A DNA stretch of 64,000 bases from Alligator mississippiensis (GCF_030867095.1 NC_081826.1:254366251-254430250); one strand, 5' to 3'; counted from the stretch's first letter, positions 26,838-38,946 are shown. Numbers and translations are program-made. Notes: a model not told the origin generated them from the letters alone.

Positions 26838-27300
26838 GGAAGACCTGAGCATCAGAGAGAAGAGTTAGCAAGAACTACTCCACAAACAGATGAAGAATAA
26901 CAAGGCATCTGGAACTGATGGAATCCCTACCAAAAATCTTCATACAAGGGGGAGAGGAGCTCACATCACAGCTCCATGCCTCTTAAGGATTTGGAATGAG
27001 GAAAAAAATTCTAGTTAACCCTCAGAGACTCCATGCTCATGACAATCTTCAAGAAAGGAGACCAGTCCAACTGGGGAAATTGCAAAGGGATTGCCTTGCT
27101 GTCCACCACAGTAAAGACCATTATGTGGACCTTCCTGAACCATCTCCTTCCACTTCCTGAAGAGCTCCCCCCAGAATCTTAGTGTGGGTTCAGGGCATCA
27201 AGAGGCACAACTGACATATCTTCACTGCTCACCAGCTACAGAAAAAATGCCAGGAACAGCATGAGCCCTTCCCTTTACATGGCCTTCTTTGACTCTATAC
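26838..27300 (+). pseudogene. Old LINE (zinc-finger type), reverse transcriptase part 1
   Basis: Translated with frame shifts, this reads KNNKASGTDGIPTK, IWNEEK, and after 27180 CGFRASRGTTDI, the reverse-transcriptase fingers and palm blocks of a non-CR1 LINE. It continues after an insertion (27301-27478), at 27479-27967, and after the CR1 insertion at 30567-31310. Many stops and frameshifts show that it is old. Confidence 0.72.
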
Positions 27301-27478
27301 CTGAGTTATAATTAAAAGGATTTAATATAGGATTAGGAGGCTGATGTGGTGATCATGGCAACTTGTAATTTTTATGGTGGTGGGGATTGATTTGGTTTAC
27401 CTGTTGTTAGGCACTGGGTCTAAAGGAGTTAACTTCAGTGAGACGGGTGAGCCAAGAATCAATATTGGTTCACATTAT
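27301..27478 (+). repeat. SINE-like dispersed repeat inserted in the old LINE
   Basis: A 178-bp unit (GAGTTATAATTAAAAGGATT at the left, ending near AATATTGGTTCACATT) interrupts the LINE frame. The same unit is present in reverse orientation at 34621-34799, with high similarity along its length. No tRNA-like A or B box was obvious, so the class is unknown. Confidence 0.7.
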
Positions 27479-27967
27479 CATCATCACCATGGTCATCCCT
27501 CACCATTCTTTACCTGCTCCATGATCGTACACAAGCAGTAGTTCTGAGTAAAATATCTATCACAGACCTATTTGATGCTAAAATGGAAGTTAAGCAAGGC
27601 TGCATCATCACTCCAACACTCTTCTCTATATTCCTTACTGTGATGTTACATCTAACCACAAACAAGCTTCCAGTTGGAGCAGAGCTAAACTGAGTGGATG
27701 GTAAACTGTTTAATCTCAGACTACTCTGAGCCAAAACTAAGACTAATGTGTTTTCTGATTAATACGAGAAAATGGGGCTGACACCTAACATTCAGAAGAC
27801 TAAAGTCCTTCATCAATAAACTCTTAATGAGCAGTCCCCAACTCTGGTCATTCAGATTCACAGTGAGACTATGGAGAACACAGAGTATTTCCTGTACCTT
27901 GGAAGCCATCTCTCACAGAAGATGAGAGACAGAATCCACCCTCATCAAGACAGAATCCAAGGTTGAG
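27479..27967 (+). pseudogene. Old LINE (zinc-finger type), reverse transcriptase part 2
   Basis: This continues the element begun at 26838. Around 27588 it reads VKQGCIITPTLFSIFL (the conserved KQGC..SP.LF block). Later it gives LTPNIQKTKVLHQ and, near 27890, YLGSHLSQKMRD, which is the conserved YLGS block. The catalytic DD motif is not clearly readable. The CR1 at 27968 interrupts it. Confidence 0.75.
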
Positions 27968-30566
27968 GAAGTAGAAGGATTGTGGGTTAGGCTACATGGG
28001 GGGCAAGGAGAAAGGGATTTGGTGGTAGGGGTCTGCTACAGACCCCCACACCAAGGGGAAGAAATAGATGCGGGGCTGCTGAGGCAACTCTCAGAGACCA
28101 TAAAAGCTAAAGAGGCGGTAGTCATGGGGGACCTAAACTACCCGGACATCTGCTGGGAGACGCAGACAGCAAGGTTCCATCGCTCACGCAGGTTTCTAAC
28201 CTGTGTACAGGACCTCCACCTGACACAGGAGGTACACGGTCCCAGTAGGGGGAATGCCATACTGGATCTGGTATTGGCAACAGGGGATGACATGATAGGG
28301 GACCCTCCAGATCGGTAGCCATTTCGGAGACAGTGATCACCTAATAATAGAATTCAACATAAGACGGCGAGTGGGTAAGGTAACTAGTAGGGTGAAAGTC
28401 CTAGACTTTAGGAAAGCTGATCTCAATGCACTCAGGCGATTAGTCAAGGACGCGCTGCAGAGTAGGAATTTTGAAGGGATGGAAGCCCAAGAAGGGTGGC
28501 TGTGCCTAAAGGAAACGATCCTTCGGGCACAAAGCAAGACGATCCCCGAGCGAGGCAAAAAAGGGAAAGGGGCCAGGAGGCTTCCCTGGCTGACCAGAGA
28601 AATCCAGGGCAGCCTAAGGGCCAAAAGGGGAGCACATAAAAAGTGGAAACAGGGAGAGATCACCAAAGATGAATATACCTCCTCTGCTCGTGCTTGTAGG
28701 GAGGCAGTTAGGCGGGCCAAAGCTACCATGGAGCTGAGGATGGCAACCCAAGTAAAAGACAACAAGAAATTGTTTTTTAGATATACTGGGAGTAAAAGGA
28801 AGGCCCAGGAAGGAATAGGACCCCTGCTAAATGGGCAGAAACAAATGGTGACAGATAGGGGGGACAAGGCTGAACTCCTCAATGAGTTCTTTGCCTCAGT
28901 GTTCCTAAGTGAGGGGCACGACAAGTCTCTCACTGCGGTTGTAGAGAGGCAGCAGCAAGGCACCAGACTTCCATACGTAGATCCTGAGGTGGTGCAGAGT
29001 CACTTGGATGAACTGGATGCCTTTAAGTCGGCAGGCCCGGATGAGCTCCATCCGAGGGTGCTGAAGGCACTGGCCAACATCATTGCAGAGCCACTGGCGG
29101 GAATATTCGAACGCTTGTGGCGCACGGGTCAAGTCCCGGAGGACTGGAAAAGGGCTAACGTGGTCCCCATTTTCAAAAAGGGGAGGAAGGAGGACCCAGG
29201 CAACTATAGGCCAGTCAGTCTCACCTCCATCCTTGGTAAAGTCTTTGAAAAAATTATCAAGGCTCACATTTGAGAGAGCCCGGCAGGGCAAATTATGCTT
29301 CGGGGAAACCAGCATGGGTTTGTGGCAGGCAGATCGTGCCTGACCAATCTAGTCTCTTTCTATGACCAGGTTACGAAACACCTGGACACAGGAGGAGGGG
29401 TGGATGTCGTATACTTAGACTTCAGGAAGGCCTTCGATACGGTATCCCAACCCATACTGGTGAACAAGTTAAGAGGCTGTGACTAGGATGACTGCACAGT
29501 CCGGTGGGTGGCGAATTGGCTGGAGGGTCGCACCCAGAGAGTCGTGGTGGATGGATCGGTTTCGACCTGGAAGGGTGTGGGCAGTGGGGTCCCGCAGGGC
29601 TCGGTCCTTGGACCAATACTCTTTAATGTCTTCATCAGTGACTTGGACGAGGGAGTGAAATGTACTCTGTCCAAGTTTGCAGATGACACAAAGCTATGTG
29701 GAGATGTGGACACGCCGGAGGGCAGGGAACAGCTGCAGGCAGACCTGGACAAGTTGGACAAGTGGGCAGAAAACAACAGGATGCAGTTCAACAAGGAGAA
29801 ATGCAAAGTGCTGCACCTAGGGAGGAAAAATGTCCAGCACACCTACAGCCTAGGGAATGACCTGCTGGGTGGCACAGAGGTGGAAAGGGATCTTGGAGTC
29901 CTAGTGGACTCCAAGATGAACATGAGCCGGCAGTGTGACGAAGCCATCAGAAAAGCCAATGGCACTTTATCGTGCATCAGCAGATGCATGACGAATAGGT
30001 CCAAGGAGGTGATACTTCCCCTCTATAGGGCGCTGGTCAGACCGCAGTTGGAGTACTGCGTGCAATTCTGGGCGCCACACTTCAAGAAGGATGCGGATAA
30101 CCTGGAGAGGGTCCAGAGAAGAGCAACTCGTATGGTCAAGGGCCTGCAGACCAAGCCCTACGAGGAGAGACTAGAGAAACTGGACCTTTCCAGCCTCCGC
30201 AAGAGAAGGTTGAGAGGCGACCTTGTGGCTGCCTATAAGTTCATCACGGGGGCACAGAAGGGAATTGGTGAGTATTTATTCACCAAGGCGCCCCCGGGGG
30301 TTACAAGAAACAATGGCCACAAGCTAGCAGAGAGCAGATTTAGACTGGACATTAGGAAGAACTTCTTCACAGTTCGAGTGGCCAAGGTCTGGAACGGGCT
30401 CCCAAGGGAGGTGGTGCTCTCCCCTACCCTGGGGGTCTTCAAGAGGAGGTTAGATGAGTATCTAGCTGGGGTCATCTAGACCCAGCACTCTTTCCTGCTT
30501 ATGCAGGGGGTCGGACTCGATGATCTATTGAGGTCCCTTCCGACCCTAACATCTATGAATCTATAA
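27968..30566 (+). pseudogene. CR1 LINE ORF2, nearly intact
   Basis: This is the best-preserved CR1 in the window. It begins in the endonuclease (LVVGVCYRPPHQGEE, VVMGDLNYPDICWE). A frameshift near 28310 separates this from the linker and reverse-transcriptase frame 28371-29273, with ANVVPIFKKGRKEDPGNYR. A TGA at 29271-29273 and a TAG near 29484 are the only stops before the frame 29508-30479, which holds [17 protein letters not shown] at 29676-29687, and the C-terminal LDIRKNFFTVRVAKVWNG segment. The 3' tail ends in ATCTATGAATCTATA, the CR1 terminal repeat. The copy is 5'-truncated. It is inserted in the older LINE. Confidence 0.94.
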
Positions 30567-31310
30567 GAAGGCTGACATCAACATAGAAATCCAACATTGT
30601 CTCAAATGTACAAGTGCAGACTTTGGACACCTGAGGAAACGGGTGTTCGGAGATCATGACACAGCTAAAACTAAGCTTATAGTTTATCAAGCAGTTGTAA
30701 CCCCAACTGACTGTACTGAGCTGAGACATGGATAACATACAGGAGACACCTCAAAGTTATTGAAGAAGTAACATCAATGCTGACTGCAGAAGATCCTTTA
30801 AATCTGGACTGGGAAGACAGACACGTTAACATTCTCATCCTCTTGCAAGCAAACACCATGAGCATTGAGATGATGATCATCTGACATCAATTTTGCTGAG
30901 CCAACCATGCCATCTGGATGTCCAACTCCAAACTCCCAAAGCAAGTTTCATTCTCCCAGCTCAAGCAAGGTGTATGCTCAAGAGGATGGCAGAGAAAGTG
31001 CTTCAAGGACCAACTTAAGGCCAAACTGAAAAAATGCAACATCAACTTGTGAGAGACTGTCGCCCAGGACCGCCTCAAACGGAGGAAATCTGCTGCAAAG
31101 ATCTCAGTACACTGAAACCTTACAACAAAACAACAGAAAACAGCAATGTAGGAGCAGCAGAGACAGCGTGTCACAGATTGAATCAAGAATCCAGAGCCAC
31201 TCATGCCACACGGAAATACAAGCCCAAGTTGCAACAGAATCTGTCGAATCTGGATCAATCTCATCAGCCATAAATCAGACCCACAGACAGGACAATCATG
31301 TAAAGCAATA
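30567..31310 (+). pseudogene. Old LINE (zinc-finger type), C-terminal part
   Basis: The sequence resumes directly after the CR1 tail with KADINIEIQHCLKC, FGHLRKRVFGDHDTAKTKL and VYQAVVTPTDCTEL. These correspond to the post-palm region of the same LINE. At the far end it reads PSCNRICRIWINLISH, a decayed C2H2 finger comparable with the finger at 19240-19310. Multiple stops are present. Confidence 0.72.
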
Positions 31311-32316
31311 ATCCTCAACTACAAGGAACTGCCAAAGGCAGAGACCCCACACAAAGTTCATTCTTATTAAAAGTGGGTTCTTAAGTTTTATTCAGGACAA
31401 ATTGCAGCAATTTTCACAGAACTATCACATTTTAAGTACATTAAAAGAAAGATAAATGAAGACAAAGGAAATTCAAGCTACTGCAAAAGTTATGATTATC
31501 CATTAATATTTGAAAGTTGAATGCCTCCTACATTTGAAACCTAACCCTCTCCACATTTTATTTAAAACAAGAATTCTGTTTATTTTGATCAGCAGCTACC
31601 AAGTACATTTCACAGTGTTTTTTATATTAATAAAAATATAAAAGCATGGAATTACACTTTAAAGTTGTAAAACAAGAACACTGAGGAAAGATATATTTCC
31701 CAATGGGAAACCTTTGTTTCAGTCTGTTCAAATTGACAGATGTACAACATATCCTCTGCTACACTTTAAAGAACCAATCTGCTTAGGGGAAGGACTTCAC
31801 TGCCTTTTCCTACTTTTCTTCTCAGTTTTCACTACTAGCTCCCAAAAAACAATAGTAGATGGGACTAGATTTATCTCTGGATTATTTGCAATCAAGTCAG
31901 ATAAGAGGTCAGAAAAGTTTGTTCAAAAAAGCAAAACAAAAATAAAATCTTAAGAACATTTAAAAAAAAAAGTCTCTAGGAAAGTGTTACCTTTGATAAA
32001 CAGAATGAGCTAAGTATTGTAAAATATAAACCAGCTACTCCATATTCTTTACAGTATTTACAAAGCCAAGTTAGAAGTTTGAAATTTTGTAACCCCTCCT
32101 ATTCTCCCCCCCCCCCCAATTTTCCTTCAAAAAATTCTTTCAAATACTTGGTAATTTGCTACTATAATTCACTTGGGTCTTTATTCTTTCAACTAGCTCT
32201 GCACTGTTATCAGTACTGATGCCATTTCTTAAGGACTTTAAATCTGCTTAAGGTGGCCCAGTGAATGGCTCTATCTCAATTAACCCAAAGAATCTTGTCT
32301 GGCTATGTCCTTAGAC

Positions 32317-32485
32317 CAGGGGTGGGCAAAATGCGACCTGCCAAGCCATTCCATCCGGCCTGCAGGACCCCTAAAAAATTTAGAAAATTAATATTTATCT
32401 GCCCCTGGCTGACTGTCATGCAGCCCTCAATGGCTTGCCAAAACTCAGTAAGCAGTCCTCCACCCAAAATAATTGCCTGCCCCTG
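32317..32485. mobile_element. Complete 169-bp hAT MITE with perfect TSD
   Basis: An identical octamer CCTTAGAC lies at 32309-32316 and 32486-32493. The ends are CAGGGGTGGGCAA and TTGCCTGCCCCTG, inverted repeats with one mismatch. There is no coding capacity. It interrupts an older repeat whose tail (ACCAACACAGCTATAACC) continues to the right. Confidence 0.93.
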
Positions 32486-33749
32486 CCTTAGACCAACACA
32501 GCTATAACCTACACCTCATCTCAATTAAGGTGTTTTTTTCTCAGCAGACTGACCCTGTGGTCATCCATGTCTACATTTAAAATGGATTGTTTCTGATTGT
32601 GATGCCCTTAAAGCATGGTGTACTGCTCTGGGAAGGCTGCTTCTTCAACCAAGAGTCGTGTAGTTTTTACTGTGATGCCAGGCTAACTCGCAAATCTCAA
32701 AGTACCACATTGAGGCATCTATACAATTTCCAGTTTAGGATGCAGTCTTGCCATAGAAGTGAAGCATGTTTGAGGGTATCAGGGCCAGGAACAGTAAGAT
32801 TCCTGGGTAGACAGAGTCTGCCCGCAAATCTCTGAAGTTCAGCACCGGATACTCAGGAAGTCTGCTTGACACTGAACAAGAATGACTGCCACTTGCCTAT
32901 TAATAAAGCATCATTACCACTTCCATTAAGCAACAGTTCTTTCTAATGAATGTCTCTGGAAACAAACTGGTTCACTGAGAATAGTTCCATTATGCAAATC
33001 ATGCCTATTATGCAAGCCCAAAGCATACTCACCGCAAGTGTCTAAAAGGTCTCTTTACAATACAGGAGGATAACGAAACGTTAGGGAAAAAGAAAAATCA
33101 AGAAGAGTCTATAATGCTTGTATGTTCATTCACACTCTGATATCTGTTTGGTCATGATCCAAGTGTAAATAAGCAGCAAAACAAAACAAAAAATCTGATT
33201 ATATGAAAATTACCAAGTTTTATTTGGTCTGCCAAAAAAAAGTTTAGCTATAATGAAACACAGGTTTTACCACTGATTAAACAATAAGTAAAACTTTTAT
33301 AGAAATCCATTTGCTGTTTGGTTACCACTGTTCTAAAGTTTGGAACAGCAATAACAGGTTCTTGGGCCTAGTTACTTCCAGCAGCACTGGTATGAAATAT
33401 GCATGATTAACTCAAATATGAAGATTTCTCAAAATATAAGATTTTTCCAAAAGGCTATTCTAGTTATATTCTGACCACCTTTGCAAGCATGATAATATAA
33501 TAATCTATTATAAAATGGACTTTTTTAGTTCTCCAAAATGCATTACAAACTACATTATATGAATATAATACAATCCTAGCTAGTATTACAGTATTTTTCA
33601 TACAGCTCCTACTCTGCTTAGCCACGATACTGTAATATCAGTTTTCAGGAGTGATAGTGACAGACATTTGTCCCACCCTTACACATTAGTGACAATGGTA
33701 CATAACAAGATTAACAGAAATTTTCAGTTGTGCCAATGGCTGAGCGTCT

Positions 33750-34020
33750 GGAGTAGCAAGGAGCTAGGATAGGGACGTCCAGCTTCGTAGCAGCCCGAGG
33801 CCTGCAGGGCCCTTGCTATGCCACCTCCCCCTCAGCTATACTGTGGCCCCTGCCAACCCTGGCCCAGGTTCCCTAGGCCCTGTGGGCTGTGATGCTCTGT
33901 ACCACCCTGGGGAAAGAAAGTTGGAGAAGGGAAAAGTTCAGACACTCCAGCAACAGCAGCTGTAACTAGAGACTGGCACCCAGGCAACAGCCCACAACTT
34001 GAAATTAAATGCTTGCAGAC
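33750..34020. other. GC-rich segment, possible transposon remnant
   Basis: This stretch (GGGACGTCCAGCTTCGTAGC onward) is GC-rich compared with its flanks and contains phrases such as GAGGCCTGCAGGGCCC that occur in hAT bodies here. I could not find ends. Confidence 0.35.
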
Positions 34021-34620
34021 CACCAAATGCACAATCCTAAGGGAGGAGACTGACTTTTCACTGTTGTGGATTTACAGGGCACACTTTCTCTCCAGCCTCT
34101 GAACTGTCCCTTGCTTGGAGCTAGCACCTAGGCCTATACATGAGGCAAGCTCTATTAATTCAAGACTAATACTCTGGCTTCAATACTGTTTTTTAACTAT
34201 GACTCCTCCAGCAGTTCCAAATTTATTTAGGTCCCTGTCATAGACTTTACCCTTTGGGGAATGATTCAAATCAGGAGGTATTTGCAGTGATACAGAACAG
34301 CCTTTTCAAAACAAGCCAGCATCTTAGTCAACTGGAATACAGTATTTTAAGAATCCTTCATTTGAAAAATGTAAAAAACAAAGCTAGAATGCATACCTCT
34401 TTGCTACTAACTCTCCCCCCACTGCCCTGCAGAGTTTTTAACCCGAAGAGCACAGTCTGTGTCTGTCTCAAGTTGCAGTCAGAACTAGTTCTACATGTCC
34501 TTCCCTTGGCTGCCAGTCATTAGGAGTTGCTAACAGGTCACTGGCCTTCTATCATCTTTCCCAAGTAACTAAGTTTATATGGATGGTTCTTGATAGCTCA
34601 TTCATAGTGATGCAGACCGA

Positions 34621-34799
34621 CAATGTGAATCAATATTTATTCTTGGCTCACCAGTCTCAGTCAAGTCAACTCCTTCAGACCCAGCGCCTAACAACAGGTA
34701 AACCAAATCATCCCTACCATGATAAAAAATTAGAGGTTGCCATGATCTCCACATCAGCCTCCTAATCCTATATTAAATCCTTTTAATTATAAACTCAAG
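34621..34799 (-). repeat. Second copy of the SINE-like repeat of 27301-27478
   Basis: Read on the minus strand, the segment follows 27301-27478 almost base for base: the TTTAATATAGGATTAGGAGG phrase, the GATTTGGTTTACCTGTTGTT phrase and the GGTGAGCCAAGAAT phrase all recur. The pair forms an inverted repeat with about 7.1 kb between copies. Confidence 0.8.
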
Positions 34800-34914
34800 T
34801 GTAGGGGGTATCTTCTCCTTCCAACAGGAACTGTCAAAAGGTTGTCAAAAAAAGTTGTAAGTTGTAGACTCTGCCCAGTATATTACCATTACTATCGTAC
34901 AGAAAAGATCCTGG

Positions 34915-34916
<2 letters not shown>

Positions 34917-34950
<34 letters not shown>
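34917..34950 (+). repeat. G34 homopolymer
   Basis: 34 consecutive G, the longest mononucleotide G run in the window. The length should be treated as unreliable. Confidence 0.9.
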
Positions 34951-34953
<3 letters not shown>

Positions 34954-35704
34954 TCTCTACAACTCAAACTCTCAGCTATCATTATGGCTCAGCATTATTC
35001 TGGTCTTGATAATGAAGGCTACAATAGTAGTACTGTCATGATTATGGACAGCTACTTTCAACACTTAAAAAAAGATTACACATCAATGAAATGCAGCTAT
35101 TCTATATTAGGAACACCACTCATTGATAAAAACTAACAGCATCTGTAGTTGACCAGGGAGTTTTAAGTATGCTTATAACTACATAAAAGTGGAATTTGAC
35201 CATCATAAACACCGCTGTGCCACACTTTTTTTTCCAGAAAACACATCAGGGAAATTGTCTCTAGATGACAAATGACTGAATTCCTGTTCTCATACCACCT
35301 TTCACTTTCCAATTAGCAGTGACCCCTTGTACCATGAGGAAGCAATTATTAAATTGCTAAAGACTGCCACATGCTACTTGAGTAACATTCCCATTTTCTA
35401 GTAAGAAATTGTATATAGCTACTGCCCATACTTGAGATTAACAACAAAAAAGTGATATCATAGTAAAGACAAGGTAAACATAACTACCAGTAAAAGTCTG
35501 AGCACATCATGCCTGGTAAATATTCTGACTATGCCAGTTCAGTATTACCGAACACCTGTTCGGTGAGAAGCCGAACTCCTTTCTACTGAAACGATCATAA
35601 ACAGTATAAAAGATATACAGCAAAGATCAGGATTAAATTCTGCCAATAAAAAAAGTCTTCTTCCATCATCTAATCTTCCTAGATAACATCTGTTACTAGT
35701 GTTT

Positions 35705-35774
35705 TCATACAAAGCCAGGCAAGGTTCTTTGGGTAGATGTGATATCTTTTATTAGACCAAGTAAATAGTTAAAA

Positions 35775-35807
<33 letters not shown>

Positions 35808-35870
35808 TTCTTTGCAAGCTTTCAGGTACAAATGCCCTTCTTCAGGCATAGGGAAAACCTGTTGGTATTT
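35705..35870. repeat. Dispersed repeat with internal A29 tract
   Basis: The left part GGTAGATGTGATATC.TTTATTAGACCAA occurs again at about 61800-61860. The right part (CTTTCAGGTACAAATGCCCT) reads on the minus strand as a GAAGAAGGGCATTTG phrase, which I associate with widespread amniote repeats. An A29 tract (35777-35805) separates the two. The family was not identified. Confidence 0.6.
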
Positions 35871-37138
35871 TGTGTTTCCCATAAGCACAAATTTAGAGAT
35901 ATTGTACAACTAGCTGTGCTGTACTTACTCAAAAGAAATTAATGCCAATGTTAAAATTTTACCTGCAGGTGGCTATTTAGGGTTGACAAATATTTTAGGC
36001 TTCCCAATTTGATTGGTACTCCATGGCCTTTTAAACAGAATTACTGAAAAATCACTTGCTAAAATAAAAAGGTAAAAAAGTTAATCACCAAGTTGCTACT
36101 GTACTGATATCAAATGGGAAACATTACCATCTAGAGCACTGGGGCCTATGTGATCCATTTTTGAAGAATTAACTTTGATTTAGAAAGTACAGCTGCTTAT
36201 AATTCCAAGGATGTCCTTTCAAACCTCAAGGAAGGAAACTAATCTAATCTAATAGTTGTCCTGAACCTCTAGTGCCTGTGTTGACATTATTACTTTGCCT
36301 AACTGCAGCTACCTGAGGCTAACAAAACTTTGGCCAGTTTTAGTGCTGCCATTCCAACTTCAAGGCCAAGCAGTAAAACTGTCAGAAACACTAAATTCAA
36401 TAGGCCTGAGAGACAAGCAGCAAAGACATAATGTAAAGTTATTTGAGAGGGGATAAAACACCACCTCCTTCCAAAATAAAACCTCTTTCTTCCTCAAAGT
36501 ATTTAAGGGCTTCTAGAAACGGGGGGAATACTTTATTCCTCCTCACCAGGAACTGGAAAGTTCTAGACAGGGAAGAGAGAGAAAAAAGCTTCTTCCGTCT
36601 TTGGCAGCTATATGCACACATGGAGTTTCTAGTTTAGACACCTACTAGAAATATAGGATGAAAACATTTGCATTAAGGAATATAATCAACAACTGTCAGG
36701 TCTGTTTTCCCTAAGGGGAGAAACATGTGGTGTGGAACGTTTTGTGTGGATTTTTTTTTAAGTAGTTCTGTGTTCACTAGACAAAGGCACACTCAAAGAA
36801 AAATGCTTGCATTTGGAACAGAAAGTGACAAGAATTGCAATACATCTTAGCTTCCATGGAACTCAATTCCAGACTTTTTCAGAGGCCCAACGAGGTCTCC
36901 TGCAAACTGTAGGAAGTTCCATTGTACTGGTGGAAGAAAACTGTTGACCTATCTTCAGCCTAGATTGCCTATTTTCTTACACAGGCTACCTCAGTCCAGC
37001 TTTGACACCAGTGATGAAAGATTAAACACCTTAAACTGCTGTTGTGACCATATTTGCTTATGACAAACAGTTTGTCTATACATGCAATCTATAAAGTCCT
37101 GACAAAACACAAAATAGAAATTCTGAAGTAGTTCTTAC

Positions 37139-37273
37139 CGTAATAACAGCCTTGCTCAGACAGATAGAGCCCCTGCAGCCATACTCTGTTTCATCCTCAG
37201 ACTTGTAGTAGCTGAGCGTGTTGTTTTTCAAAACTACCCATCGGTCCTGCCACCCATGAATATAGTTGGTCCA
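37139..37273 (-). CDS. CERT1: CERT1 coding exon 2 (PH domain core)
   Basis: This 135-nt exon encodes residues 33-77, starting [18 protein letters not shown] and ending LSKAVIT. On the minus strand it is bounded by a pyrimidine-rich acceptor ending CTACAG and by a GTAAGA donor, both in phase 0. It forms the core of the PH domain, which binds phosphatidylinositol-4-phosphate and targets CERT to the trans-Golgi. The conserved W33, Y36, R43 and R66 are present. G67, whose change to Glu inactivates CERT in the LY-A hamster cell line, is intact. The only difference from human that I noticed is Thr for Ala at residue 51. It lies 7.6 kb downstream of exon 1 and 30.9 kb upstream of exon 3. No lesions are visible. 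Confidence 0.97.
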
Positions 37274-37684
37274 CTGTAGAGAAAATAACAAAAAACCCTC
37301 AAAACTAAGTTCTGAAAACAATGAAAAGACTGATAAAAGGCAAGAAATCTCATAAGCATTCACAAACTGGGAGAAGTAATCTTTCAAAGTTCTCTCCAAA
37401 TAAGAGATTTGCATCAAATATGCCTTGACCATAGAAATAGCATCTTAGTAGGGTAAACTAGGAATTCTCTGCATTAATGGAAAAAGGAGTGGAAGATTAG
37501 AAACATGAGTTGGTACACAGTTATGCTTTGTCATTCATTTTAAGGAGTGAGAGTTTAGCAATATTAAATCAAAATTTAAAACATGACTCAGCGTTCTTAA
37601 GAGTCACTGCCGTAAGAAAGGTAATGTTGTGTATCTCTCTCTACAAACTTATTGCCTACCCTAATTCTCAGAAATATATTAATA

Positions 37685-38946
37685 CAGGGCCTGGGGTGGA
37701 TCCAGGGGGATGCACTGGTACATTTGCACCCAGCTTTGATTCCTGTTCCACCTAAAGTTTAAAACTAAAACTCCTAAAGAAGAACCTAAAATGTGACATT
37801 CATTTCAACAGCAACTGCCTGGCAATAGGGCTAGCACTTCTAGTCAAGTAGTGCTGAGGATGCTGTCACTTGACTTTGTGGCTCATAATCTACCTGATCC
37901 TTCTAAACTCTTCTTTCCACAGGTGTTAACAGCTCTCTCCTTTTTATGGTCTTGGTGTTCCACCAATCAAGCTAGCCTTTGTTCTGTAATTCTGCTGTCT
38001 GTTAGCTGCTCCTGGTCATGAAGTTCCTATTTCGTAGCCAGCCAGATCATTTAACTCATGCCAATGAAGCTATATTAGCTTTTGCTGAATCAAACTGAAT
38101 AATGCAGCCCTAGACCTCTAGTGGATTAGTAAAATTTCTGGTTTATTTTTAACTGGAGAAATGTGTTGCTTTATAAGTGATGATGCACCTCCCCATTTGC
38201 ACCCCCCTTTTCAAAATTCTAGATTTGTTCATGACAGGGACAAGCTGCAGGCCAGAACAACTCGAGTCTAGGCCAATGAGGGCGAGGTGACTTTGGCAAG
38301 GCATCAACAACAGGGAGCTTTCCCTGCACTGGGGCCAGGCAGCTTAGAACTGCACCTGCACAGCTGCCACTTCCAGCCAGTGGGGAGATGCGCTGGTGCT
38401 AGGCATCTTCAAACCGCATCTGTACTGCTCATGAGTGACTGGTGCCTCCTGAATCTGGGGGGGCACCTGCAGAAGCCGCAAACGACGGCGGTCCTGTCAG
38501 GGGGCACCAGCCCTACCAACAGCATCAGTGTCAGCCAGCAGGGCAGCACTGGCCCCTTTGGGGGGGGGGGGGGGGGCATGTGCACCCCCTACCAGTTGCT
38601 TGTGGTACTGCTACTGCTTTTCTCCACAGCCCACCCCCCCCAGCTGCCAGGCCCAACACACAGAGCAGGGTTGGGCAATTATTTCAGGCAGAGGGTGGCT
38701 TACTGAGTTTTGGGAAGCCATTGAGGGCCACATGACAGGCAGCCAGGGGCAGATAAATATTTTCTTAATTTTGGGAAGGCCCTGCAGGCGAGATAAACTG
38801 GCCTGGCGGGCCACATCCAGCCCCCAAGCTGCATTTTGCCCAGCCCTGACATAGAGCCTCACTGCTGGGCCCCTGACATACAGCTCCTCTGGCATGGGCA
38901 CAGGTAAAGCCTTCTAGCTCTGCAGGCCTTATGCTGCAGACCCCTG
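37685..38946. mobile_element. hAT element with perfect TSD TATTAATA
   Basis: The octamer TATTAATA flanks both sides (37677-37684 and 38947-38954). The ends CAGGGCCTGGGG and CAGGGGTCTGCAG (read inward) are short imperfect inverted repeats. The 1262-bp body contains a nested MITE (38666-38848) and a G17 run. Its left third (37738-38033) is present in reverse orientation at 47797-48061, so this is a repeated family. No transposase frame is visible. Confidence 0.85.
38666..38848. mobile_element. Nested hAT MITE
   Basis: Ends CAGGGTTGGGCAA and TTTTGCCCAGCCCTG pair as inverted repeats. The flanking octamers ACACAGAG and ACATAGAG match at 7 of 8. At 183 bp it resembles the MITE at 32317-32485 (shared CAGATAAATATTT phrase in one orientation). 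It sits inside the larger hAT at 37685-38946. Confidence 0.88.

Noticed and set aside
28337..28963. A 208-codon frame antisense to the CR1 at 27968-30566
   Set aside because: It mirrors the CR1 coding strand and similar antisense frames occur in the other CR1 copies.
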